This document shows, piece after piece, positions 53,586 to 64,000 of a stretch of 64,000 nt of DNA (position 1 is the stretch's first letter; every line of letters begins with the position of its first letter). The stretch is from Colletes latitarsis. Lineage: Eukaryota; Arthropoda; Insecta; Hymenoptera; Colletidae. The notes beneath the pieces were generated by a model. That model was not told the origin of the DNA. It worked only from the letters and a program-made list of their open reading frames with translations, and searched no databases. Position numbers and translations under genes: made by a program. The stretch covers positions 17,237,501 through 17,301,500 of the forward strand of contig NC_135137.1 in NCBI RefSeq assembly GCF_051014445.1. Direction: 5' to 3'.

Positions 53586-56500
53586 AGCATAGTGCCTGCT
53601 TACTAGCATACTGCTTCGTTACTACCCTGCAGCTTCCTTAATAGCTTAGTGCTTGCTTACTACCTAACTGCTTTCTTACTACTTTCCAGCTTTCTTCCTA
53701 ACTAACTTCTTTCTTACTAGCCAGCTGCTTCCTTACTAGCTTACTGCTTGCATACTAGCATACTGCTTTCTTACTATCTATTTGCATGATTATTAGCATG
53801 CTGTTTGCCTACTAGCATACTACTTCCTTACTAGCTTCCTGCTCGCTTACCAGCTCACTGCTCGCTTACTCGCCTACTGCTTGCTTACAAGCTCGCTGCC
53901 TACATACTAGCTTACCACTTGCTTACGAGCGTAGTGCTCGCCTACTACCTTACTGCTTGCCTACTAGCTCACAGCTAGCTTACTCGATTACTGCTTGCTC
54001 ACTAGTTCACTGCTTGCTTACCAGCTTAGTGCTTGCTTACATGCTTCCTGTTTGCTCACTAGCTTACTGATTTCTTGCCAGCTTGCTGCCTGCATACTAG
54101 CTTACTACTTCCTGACAAGCGTACTGCTCGCCTACTAGCTTACTGCTCGCTTTCTAGCACACTGCTTGCTATCTAGCTCACTGCATGCTTACTAGCATAT
54201 TGCATGCCTTATAGCAAACTACTCCCAAACTAGCTCTCTGCGCGCTTACTGGCTTACTGCTTGCTTACTAGCTTGCTGCTTGCTTACAAGCTAACTGCTC
54301 GCTTACTAGCTTACTGCTTGCTTACAGGCATACTGCTTGCTTTCTAGCATGCTGCTTACTTTATTACCTACTTCTTGCTTTCTAGCCTACAGCTGGCTTA
54401 CTAGCTTACTGCTTGCTTACAAGCTAATTGCTTGCTTTCTAGCTTACTACTTGCTTACTAGCTCACTGGTTGCTTGCTAGCTTCCTGTTTGCTTACAAGC
54501 CTACTGCTTGCTTACTAGATTGCTGCATACTTTATAGCTTACTGCTTGCTTTCTAGCTTACTGCTGGCTTACAAGCTTACTGCTTGCTTACAAGCTAACT
54601 GCTTGCTTACTAGCTTACTACTTGCTTACTAGCCCACTGCTTGCTTGCTAGCTTACTGATCGCTTACAAGCCCACTGCTTGCTTACTAGATTGCTGCATA
54701 CTTTATACCTTACTGCTTGCTTACTAGCTTACTGCTTGCTTACTAGCTTAATGCTTGCATACTAGCATACTCCTTGCTTACTGGCATAATGCTTGCCTTC
54801 TAGCTTACTGCTTGCTTACAACCTGACTGCTTTCTTTCTGCTTTCCAGCTGTCCTAATTAACCTCTTTATTACTAGCCAACTGCTTGCTTGCTAGCTTAC
54901 AGCTTGCTTACTAGCTTACTGTATGCTTACTAGCATATTGCTTCCTTAATAGCTCCCTGCTCGCTTACTAGCTCATTGCTTCCTTACCAGCTTACTGCTT
55001 GCATACTAGCATACTGCTTGCTTACTAGTATACTGCTTCCTTATTAGCGTCCTGCTCGTTTACTAGCTCTCTGATTGCTTACCAGGTTACTGCATGACTA
55101 CTACCTTACAACTTGCTTACTAACTAACTGCTTTCTTACCAGCTTACTGCTTGCTTACTGGCTCACATCTTGCTTTCTACCTTCCTGCTTTCCTCCTATC
55201 TTACTGATATCTTGCTAGCTACATGCTTTCTTACTAGCCTGCTGCTTGCTTCCAAGCTTACATGTTGCTTACAAGCTTGCTGCTTGCTTGCTAGCATACA
55301 GCATCCTTACAAGCTTCCCTCACGCTTACTAGCCCACAGCTTGCTTACTAGCTTGCCTCTTGCTTCTTAGCTTGCTGCTTGCTAACTAGCTTACTTGTTG
55401 CTCAGTAACAAACTGCTTCCTTACTAGCTTCCTCCACGCTTACTTGCTCACTGCTTGCTTTCAAGTTTACTGGTTGCATACTAGCTTACTACTGGCATAC
55501 TGGCATACTTATTCCTTACTAGCTTTCTGCCTACTTACTAGCTCACTGCTTGCTTACTAGATTAGTGCTTGCTTGCTAGCTTGCTGCTTTCTTCCCATAT
55601 TACTGATATCTTGCTAGCTACCTGTTTTCTTACTAGCCTCCTGCTTGCATACCAGCTTATTGCTTGCTTACTAGCATACTGCTTTCTCAGAAGCATACAG
55701 CTTGCTTACTAGATTACTGCCAGCTTTCTATCTTCTTGCTTGCTTTCCGGTTTACTGCTTCGTTACTAGCATACTGCTTTCCTACTGGCCGACTGCTTTC
55801 TGACTAGACCGATTCTTGCTTACTACCTTGCTGGTTGCTTACTAGCATGCTGCTTCCTTACTATCTTCCAGCTCGCTTACTGGCTCACTGCATGCTTACT
55901 AACTTACCGCTCGCTTACTAGATCACTGCTTCCTTACTACCCCGCTGCTCACTTATTATCTCACTGCTTGCTTACTAGCATGCTGCTTCCCTACTAGAAC
56001 ACTGCTTTCTTACTATCTAACTGCTTTCTGACTAGCCCGATACTTGCTTACTACCTTACTGGTTGGTTACTAGCTTACTGCTTGCATCCTAGCATACTGC
56101 TTCCTTACGAGATCCCTGCTAGCTTAAAAGCTCACTGCTTGCTATCCCTCTTATTGCTTGCTTACTAGCTTACTGCTTACTTACTAGCATACTGCTTCCC
56201 TACGAGCTCCCTGCTTGCTTAATAGCTCACTGCTGCTTACTATCTTACTGCTTGCTTTCTAGCTTTCTGGTTGCTTACTCGCCTATTGCGTGCTTACTAG
56301 TCTGCTGCTGCTTTCTAGCTTAGTGCTTCCTCACTAGCCTCCTGCTTGCTTGCTATCTCACTGCTTGCATACTAGCTTACTGCTTGCATACTAGCTTACT
56401 GCTAGCGTACTCGCTTACTGCTTCCTTACTTGCTTACTGCTTTGTCACTAGCATACTGCTTGCTTACAAGCTTACTGGTAGCTTACTAGCTTACAGCTTG

Positions 56501-57224
56501 CTTACTATCATACTGCTTCCTTACTAGCTCCCTGCACGCTTACTAGCTCGCTGCTTGCACACTCGCTTACACCATTCTAACTAGCTTCCTCGTGGCTTAC
56601 TAGCACACTGCCTGCTTACTAGCATCTTGCGCGATAGCTAACTGCTTTCTTGCTAAGCATCTGCTTGCATACTAGCTTACTGCTTGCTTACTAGCTTACT
56701 GCTCGCTTTCTAGCACACTGCCTCCATGCTAGCTTGCAGCTTGGTTACTAGCAAATTGCTTTCATACTTGCTCACCGCTTGCTTGATAGCTTACTGCTTG
56801 CTTACTAGCGTACAGCTTTCTTGCTAGCTCACTGCTTGCATACTAGCTTACTGCTTGCATACTAGCTTATTGCTAGCTTATTCGCGCACTGCTTTCTTGC
56901 TAGATTGCAGCTTGCATTCTAGCTACCTGCTGGTATACTCGCATACTGCTTCCTTAATAGATAATTTCTTTCTGACTAGTCACCTCCTTGCTTTCTGGCT
57001 TATTTCTTGCTAACTAGCTAACTGCTATCTTACCGGATTCCTGCCTGGTTTATTGCTCACTGGTTGCTTTCTGACTTACAGCTTGCTTACTAGTTTGTGG
57101 CGTGCTCAATATGTGACGGATTTCTTACTAGCCTGCTGCATGCTTTCTAGCTTACTGCACGCTTGCTAGCATACTGCTTCCCTACAAGCTTCCTCCTCGC
57201 TCTAGTAGCTTACTGCTAGCATAC

Positions 57225-57238
<14 letters not shown>
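53586..57238 (-). repeat. 19-bp satellite, inverted orientation (longest stretch)
   Basis: About 3.65 kb of uninterrupted degenerate monomers. Imperfect higher-order repeats occur: AGATTGCTGCATACTTTATA near 54517 and 54688 (offset 171 bp, 9 x 19), and CTGCTTTCTGACTAG near 55793 and 56021 (offset 228 bp, 12 x 19). GCTAGCATACTACT (57225-57238) is the duplication of the next element. No gene is seen. Confidence 0.95.
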
Positions 57239-57256
<18 letters not shown>

Positions 57257-57772
57257 GTCGTCGGGAAAATCTTCGAAAGACTCCCTCCCACCTCCTTGGG
57301 GAGAGGTGCGAGGGGTGTGTGGGATTCCCCGCGCCCGTACAACGACAGGCGCGGGACCTACCCACTAAAAACCCCACGGTGACCCTTCGGCACGCTTTGG
57401 GAGGATACCGGGAATCGCTCGAAGCATTCTTCCGGTATCCTCCCCGTGCCCGCGCTTTCGCGTCCATCCCCCGGGGGGACAATCGGTCCCCCCAGTAGAC
57501 ACACTGCCTCATAGCGGCGGGACGGGACCACTCCATCCCGCCGCTATCCGTCCCGGGGCCGCGTTTAGTGGCGGCTACGAGCCCCAACTCGCAACCGCCC
57601 GCGACCCCGTTTCCACCCCTCGGCGGCCGGGCGTTCATGGCCGCACCAGACCGCCGAGGGTGCCTCCCCTTGCGTCGGACCGGTAGGGGGAGGCACTTCT
57701 ACCCCCAACCGGTCCGACCCGGCGCCGCCTGGCGGGAGGAGGGTCCCCTCAGGACCCCCCTCCCAGCCTAGG

Positions 57773-60700
57773 TCATCCGCCACGCCGAGGCGGCCGCCCG
57801 CGACGCCTCGCGACCGGGCGACGACCACGGGCCACCGCACGAGCGCGTGCTTCAGCGCGCCGCTGAAGCTCGCGCTCCCTCCCCGCGGCCTCCTTCTGCA
57901 ACATTACGTTCTCGCAGAAGGAGGCCACGGCCCTCCACTTCTCCTCGCTGCCGAGCATGGCGCGCACCACGCCCGGCAGCGAGACATCCCGCCCGACGAC
58001 GCCGACCAGGACACGGCGCTCCCCCTCCCACGCGGGGCATACCTCCAGGGTATGATCCGCCGTGTCCTGCTCAGCGTCGCAGTGGCAGCAACGCGCCGTC
58101 GGCTCCTTCCCTATCCGGCACAGGTATCTTCCGAAGCTGCCATGCCCGGAAAATACCTGTGCCATCCGGTAGGTGAGGCTGCCATGGCCTCTGTCCAGCC
58201 ACTCCTTCAGGAGTGGCCGAACCGCCCCGACAGTCCGGTGCCCCGCGGTTGGCAGAGCCAGCCGCTCCTGCCACGCGAGCAACACGGACTGCCGGGCCTG
58301 GCGCTTCAAATCGCCCCAAGCAGGTTCCTGCCCGCCCGGGACCGCCCCCACCCCCGCGCGACGGTCAACGCGGTGCCGGTACATCACCGCGTGCGACCGC
58401 GCGAGCAGGTCCATGGGCGGCATCCCCGCTAGAACCGTCGCCGCCTCATGTGACATGGTCCGATACCCGCGGACGACCCTGAGCGCCATGCGCCTCTGCA
58501 CCCGACGCAGCATAGTCATGCTGCGCCGGGAGGCAGCCAGGTCGTCCGCCCAGACGGGGGCCCCGTATAGGGCCACCGATTGGACCATTGCCACATAGAG
58601 GCGACGAACTCGGCCCGCCGGGCCCCCCAGGTTGGGCAGGATCCGGCCCAGAGCCGCAACCATCCTTTCCAACCGGGGGACCAGGCAGCGGAAATGCTCC
58701 TCGAAACGCGAGTGGCTATCGAGGATCAGCCCTAGATACCTGATCTGGGGCTTCACCTCGATGTCAGCCCCACCCACCCGGATCAGAGGGGGTGGCGGAT
58801 CCTGCCGAGGTGAATGAAACGCAATCACCTCGGTCTTATGGACCGCCACCGTCATCCCCATCCCCCTGATCCGGTCGACGACGCGTTGCGACCCCTCCTC
58901 CGCGCGACGCATGGCCCTCCCCCAGTGCGCCCCGACGGCCAGCACCAGTGTGTCATCCGCATAACACACCGTGCTGACGCCGTCGGGGAGGCCGGCCCGC
59001 AACACCGAGTCGTACGCGATGTTACACAGGAGTGGCCCGAGGACCGACCCCTGCGGAACACCGCAGTACACCTCCCTCCGCATATCACCATCCCGGCCCG
59101 GATACTCGATCCACCTGCCGCGGAGATAATCCCCGACGACCGCCCTGAGACAAGAGGGGACCCGATGATATTCGAGTCCCCTCCTTATCTCTTCCCAGGG
59201 GAGGGTGTTAAAGGCATTGGCAATATCCAAGGATATTGCCAATGCCACCCCTCCCCGGGAGACGGCCGCCCCCGAGAGGGCCCTCACACGACCTATCGCG
59301 TCGATAGTCGATCGGCCCCCCCGGAAACCGAACTGGCAGTCGGCCAGACCGGGACCACCCCGCGACAGGTGCTCGACGAGGCGGGCAGCAATCACCCGCT
59401 CGAAGAGCTTGCCAACCTCGTCGAGGAGACAAATGGGCCGGTATGCGGAGGGAGACTCCGCGGGCCGACCCTCCTTCCGGAGGAGGACCATCCTCGCCAC
59501 CTTCCAACTGGGGGGGAATCGCCCGTCCCTCAGGCAGCGGTCGAACAACCGCCTGAGGTCGGCCCCAAGGACGCCCTGGGTCAAGACCCAAACCCGGCCG
59601 GGCACACCATCCGGACCCGGGGCCGTGTTACGAACCCCGAGCCGTCTGATGGCCGCTGCCAGCTCCTCCTGCGTGACCCCCAGCTCGGCCGTCCACTCCA
59701 CTGGGACAGCCGCCGCCGCCGGAGGACGCGGTCCCCTCTCCCCAATTGGGAAGAGTGTATTGACCACGTCCTCCAGCAGCCGGGGGTCAAGACCCTCGGT
59801 GACGGGGGGCGCCCACGGGCGGAGCTTATTCAGCACCACCTTATATGGGCGCCCCCATGGATCGTCATCAAGGGTCTGGAGGAGCTCCTTCCATGTCTGG
59901 GTCTTGGCCCGTTTGATGGCGACCTGCAGAGCAACCCGCGCCACGCGGTATGCTCCATACAGGTCATCAGCTGCCCTCGCTCGCGCCACGCCGTCGCCTG
60001 TACGTTGACGACGGCGCGCGCGGGTGTACTGGCGTCGGGCGCGGACAGTCGCGACTCGCAACTCCGCGATCGCGTCCGACCACCAGTACACCGCCCGGCG
60101 AGGAGAAGCCCGCCCGACCCGAGGCATCGCCGCGTCGCAAATACCCGCGACCAATGCTCCGAGCCGGGCGACCTCCTCCTCTATGCTCGGCAACTCGGCC
60201 GCTCCCTGCGGCCAGGTTGCAGCGAGGGCAGCTGCCATCAGGGCGTCCTTGTCCAGGCGCCGAAGCGCCCAGCGGCGTGGTGGGGTGCCACGCAGGCGGC
60301 CGTGTCGGGATGCACTCGCGGCGGCAGAGACCTCCATCCGGATGTACCGGTGATCGGAGAGTGTCTCTGCCCCCGCCACCACGTGCCAACCCGACACCAT
60401 GCGCACGGCGTTGGGGGTCGCGAATCCAACATCCACGATGGACCCCCCATATCGCCGCACGCATGTGTGCTCCGACCCCCGGTTCAATACCCGGAGGTCG
60501 AGCCCCAATCGCCCAGGATCCCGCCGCGAACGGAGGTCCTGGGCGATCCCCAAGCCACCGACTTGGCATTAAAATCCCCCAGGACCAGCACCGGCCGGGC
60601 CGCGTAGCGCTGCACGCATGCCGCGACCTCGGCCAAGTACAGCTCGAACGCAGCGTGACCGCTACGGGGCGAAATGTAGCACCCCACCACAGCGACTCCC

Positions 60701-60948
60701 CCCCAGTCCACGGCGACGTATCCCCGACCGCGCTCCAACAAGGAGAACGGTGGGGACCCGTCGCCCCCTCCCCATACCGTCGCCACCAAGCCGTCCGCGT
60801 TGCCCACCCAATGAGGGTGATCAGGGACGCGGTACGGCTCGGCGGCGACCGCCAGGCCAACCCCCCACTCCGCGAGGACTTGGGACATCAAGTCCTGTGC
60901 CGCGCGGCAGTGGTTGAGGTTGGCCTGGAGGAGGAGGCGGGGCGGCAT
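57773..60948 (-). pseudogene. R1-like ORF2 with a 7-bp deletion
   Basis: It starts at the TAATG (60948) and reads normally through GDFNAKSVAWGS to GILGDW near residue 148. Seven bases present in other copies (in GAGCCCCGCCGCCCAATC) are missing near 60506, which shifts the frame. The rest is open in the next frame: LDLRVLNRGSEHTC, LSDHRY, the reverse transcriptase with CYADDTLVLA, the zinc motif and the end RPPRRGG at 57773. The shift lies inside the endonuclease, so no full enzyme is made. Confidence 0.92.
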
Positions 60949-62805
60949 TAATTAATGGCCGCGCCAGCCTCCTCCCGGCCGTCCGTCCCCGTAGCACCGT
61001 CCACCTCCATAGAGGACGATGCCACCGCCCTCGGCACCGGAGCCGGTGCAGCCCGCCTCTTCCTCTCCTTCCGGGAGGGGGGGGAGCACTTCTTGCTCCC
61101 CACCCTGTGATCGGCTGGCCTCCCCATGTCCGCACACAGCGGGCAGTGGGGGGCTGCCGAGCACTGGCTCGCACGGTGCTCTTTGGCACCGCAGCGGTAA
61201 CACTGACCGCTGCGGTCCACCGGCGAGGTGCACCACTGCCTCACGTGCCCCAATTCGAGGCAGCGGTGACACTGGAGTGGGCGCGGCGCGAGGATTTCTA
61301 CTCGCGCCGAAACCCACCCCACCAACACCCTCCCGGATTCCGCCACCTTACGGGCGGCGGAGAGGGGGCACCGGGCCCACACCGACCCGAGGCCGGAGGG
61401 CGACCTGCGGATCTCTCCGATCCGCAGGTCCTCCACAGGACAGTCCCCCGCCCTCGCAAGGGCACGGGACACATCCTGTGCGCTGACCGAGTCGTCCAGC
61501 CCACAAACGCATATCTCCGTGCGCTTCGTGGGCCGGGCGACCCGGACACCTCGCTCGCCCAGCTGCTCCCGGAGCCTCTGGGCGAGACGATCCGCCTTCG
61601 CGCCGCCTTCTGCACCGGGGATCTCCAGCAAGAGACCCCCGGTCACGGCCCTCTTCGCCCTCACGGAGGCGATGCCCAGCTCTTCCAGGGAGATATTCTC
61701 CCTCGCGAGCCGCATCGCCTCCGCGAGGGTCAGGTCGCCCCCCTGCGCAACGGTCAGCGTCACCGCTGCCGTTTTTGGGGGACGGCCTGGTCGTGCCTTC
61801 CCGACCTTCGCGGCCTTTACCTTGGCCGCCGGCGGCGGAGGCGGAGGCTGCGGTTGCGAGGCCTTCCTCGCCGCCCGCTTCGCCTTCCGCCCCACCACCT
61901 CACTCCACGCCACCCCCCCTTGGGAGGGTGCTGTGGAGGACGCGACCACCGCGACCACGGGTACACCACCCCCCTTGGGGGTCGCGACCCGGGGCCCTGG
62001 TGCCGCAACGCTGGGCGGAACCTTCACTCCGCCCTTCTTTGCCTTCCCCGACTGTACCGGAACAGGTCGGGGAGGCACCGCCTTCCTGCTGACCGCTCTT
62101 CCGGCGAGGAGCTCCTCCCGGAAGGCGGCCAGCTTGCCATCAATCATGTCCCCAATCCTCCTCAGAAGATCGTCTTCTGAGGAGGACGGGGACTTCTTCA
62201 CGGGCGGAGTGCGAGTGGAGGGGCCCGCAGTGCCCCGCACCACTGCCGCCGCACTCCGCTTATTTACCTCCGCCGAGGGACGCGGCGGTGGAGGAGGAGG
62301 GAGGATGGGAGGGAGGGCCGCGCTGTTCTACAGCGCCTCTGCCCTCCTCCAACAGGAGCTGCAGACGGGCGTTCCGCCCTCTGAGCTCCCGTGCCGCCTC
62401 CCTCATTTCCTCCGCCGCGGCCTTCAGGGCCTCCGCGCCACCGCTTTTCTGCCCCTTAAAGGCGCAGGCAGCGGCGACCTTCTCCACCCGCCTCAGGGAC
62501 GAGGAGATCCTCTCCGATATCTCCTCGGTCACCTCGTCCCTGAGGCAACTCAGCCTCACCGACGGGCTCATCGCCCCGCCCACCTCGACGACGGCCTGCC
62601 CCATCCTCTTCCTCTTAGAGCCTATGTGGCTCGTGCTGGAGGAGAAGGACGAGACCGACGCCGTCTCGTCGTCCTCCTCCACCCTCCACGAAGCCGGACC
62701 TGGCGCTGAGTGGGGCGCGAGCGCCGCCACCCTAACCCCAACCCCGTCTCCGTCCTCCCCAACCGACAAAACCCGCCCCATCCCCATTTTATTTTCTGTG
62801 TCCAT
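60948..62805 (-). pseudogene. R1-like ORF1 with a 20-bp deletion
   Basis: It starts MDTENKMGMGRV at 62805, as in the copy at 43951. Twenty bases are missing near 62350 compared with that copy, in the EEERQGRRRAEA codons after NARLQLLLEE, so the frame shifts. Downstream, from about 62243, the frame is open to TAA at 60948-60950 and contains the 24 residues lost at 42146 (TGGLLLEIPGAEGGAKADRL and the next four). All three zinc knuckles are there. Confidence 0.92.
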
Positions 62806-63189
62806 AAAAATCCCACGAGATGGTCGGAAATAAAGGTCCACCCGGGCAGAGCCGCCTTACCCGGGTAAGCCTAATACTCCGGGGGTTCGGCAGGTTCCCC
62901 GGAGGTGGTCGCTTGGGATTGGGCCTTCTCCCCCAACCATGCATCCCATCGCCGCGCACCATAGCTTAGGATTGGAGGGCGATTTTATAGAGTCGCCATA
63001 CTCGTGGCCCAGGCGGTTAAGCCAAGACCCCCGTTCCTCCTGCCGTCACGTACCATTCACAAAACCAATAGGGAATTGTGAATGGGTCGTTGTGACGACC
63101 AACAGGAGGCTTACGGTGTGTGTATGACTCGGGTACCCCGGGTTCGTTAAGCCCGTACTGCAGCTGAAAGGCTGGCAGCCCCTGAGGGG

Positions 63190-64000
63190 GCTAGCATACT
63201 ACTTGCTTACTAGCTTACTACTAGCTTACTCACTTACTGCTTGCACACTAGCCCCATGCTTGCTTCCTATCTTAGTGCTCCCTTACTAATTCCCTGCTTG
63301 CTTACTAGCTCACTGCTTGCATACTGGCTTACGGATAGCTTACTAGATAACTGCTTCCCTGCTAGCCTGCTCCATGCTTCCTAGCTTACTGCTTGATTAC
63401 TAGCTTGCTGCTTGCTTACCAGCTTACTGCTTGCTTACTAGCTTACCTCATGCTTACTGGCTTGCTGCTTGCACAAAAGCCCACTACTTTCATACTGTGT
63501 ACCTGCTTTCTTAATTGCCTGCTGCTTGTTTACTAGCTGACAGGTTGCTTACTAGCTTACTGCTTACTTACTAGATAGCAGCTTCTTTACCAGCTTACGG
63601 CTTGCTTACTAGATTACTGCTTACTTACTGACTCACATCTTGCTTGCTAGCACACTGCTTTCCTGCTAGCTTATAGCTTTCTGACTATCCTGCTGCTGGC
63701 TTACTACCTTACTGGTTGCTCACTAGCTTGCTGCTTGCACACAAGCCTCCTGCTTGCTATCAATCTGACTGCTTGCTTCCAAGCCTGCTGCTTGCTTACT
63801 GGCTTAGTGTTTGCTTACTAGCATACTACTTTCTTACTAGCTTCCTGTTCGCTTACTAGCTCACTGCTTGCTTACTTCCTTCCTGCTTTCTTAGTAGCTA
63901 CCAGCTTTCATACTAGCCTGCTGCTTGCTTCCTAGCCGGCTGCCTGCTTACTAGCTTACCGTTTGCTTACTATCTACCTGCTTGCTTACTAGAATACTAC
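63190..64000 (-). repeat. 19-bp satellite, inverted orientation, to the window edge
   Basis: Degenerate inverted monomers continue past the end of the window, so the array is larger than what is seen. No gene is seen. Confidence 0.95.

Larger units (their letters stand above)
57239..63189 (-). mobile_element. Full-length R1-clade element, subfamily A (copy 3)
   Basis: 5.95 kb with a short tail (T run to 57256), 3' UTR, broken ORF2, broken ORF1 and a 5' UTR opening CCCCTCAGGGG on the - strand. Flanked by the 14-bp duplication GCTAGCATACTACT at 57225-57238 and 63190-63203. It is nearly identical to the copies at 15910 and 38413 apart from small deletions, so it was lost recently. Confidence 0.95.

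Noticed and set aside
1..64000. Canonical insect telomeric repeat TTAGG
   Set aside because: Only scattered single TTAGG strings inside mutated monomers; no tandem run.

Overview
This is animal, almost certainly insect, repetitive DNA. I found no host gene, structural RNA gene or bacterial-type operon. The window is one degenerate tandem satellite with a 19-bp monomer (consensus GCTAGTAAGCAAGCAGTAA), packed with retrotransposons. The insect assignment rests on R1-clade non-LTR elements and a CsRn1-type Ty3/gypsy element. A hymenopteran host is my guess and is not shown by the sequence.

Layout. From 1 to 38081 the satellite reads on the + strand; from 38082 to 64000 it reads on the - strand. 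The flip lies exactly at the poly(A) end of an R1-like fragment. Eleven R1-like copies or fragments sit in the array: 3694-4030 (-), 5600-7128, 7148-7758, 9734-11029, 11030-15909, 15910-21888, 25535-36002 and 37142-38081 (all +), then 38413-44335, 45767-47390 and 57239-63189 (all -). Ten of the eleven share one orientation relative to the satellite strand. Where both flanks can be read, target duplications are about 12-15 bp, as R1-type endonucleases make. Subfamily A (5600, 15910, 38413, 57239) is young and nearly identical between copies; two copies keep an open 1060-aa ORF2. Subfamily B (9734, 11030, 25535, 37142, 45767) is older and broken. The fragment at 7148 belongs to a third, related family.

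LTR elements. A 4656-bp Ty3/gypsy element of CsRn1 type (29456-34111, - strand) with two 257-bp LTRs, a tRNA-Trp primer site, gag and pol sits inside the subfamily B copy at 25535. Solo LTRs of one long family (about 1.65-1.71 kb, 5-bp duplications) lie at 22843-24494, 48990-50699 and 51914-53585, with a diverged relative at 1807-3693. A different solo LTR (48485-51355) is split by the copy at 48990. Its 3' part holds six tandem hairpins whose stems vary in sequence but keep pairing.

How the parts relate. ORF1 (three zinc knuckles) and ORF2 (APE endonuclease, reverse transcriptase, C-terminal zinc motif) overlap in a UAAUG stop-start in all five copies that keep the junction. They would form one mobile unit that uses this satellite as its landing site, much as TRAS and SART use telomeric repeats and Waldo and Mino use simple repeats. 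The array itself changes by duplications whose offsets are exact multiples of 19 bp. Best candidates for something undescribed are the satellite-directed, strand-biased R1 lineage and the covarying hairpin array in the split LTR.
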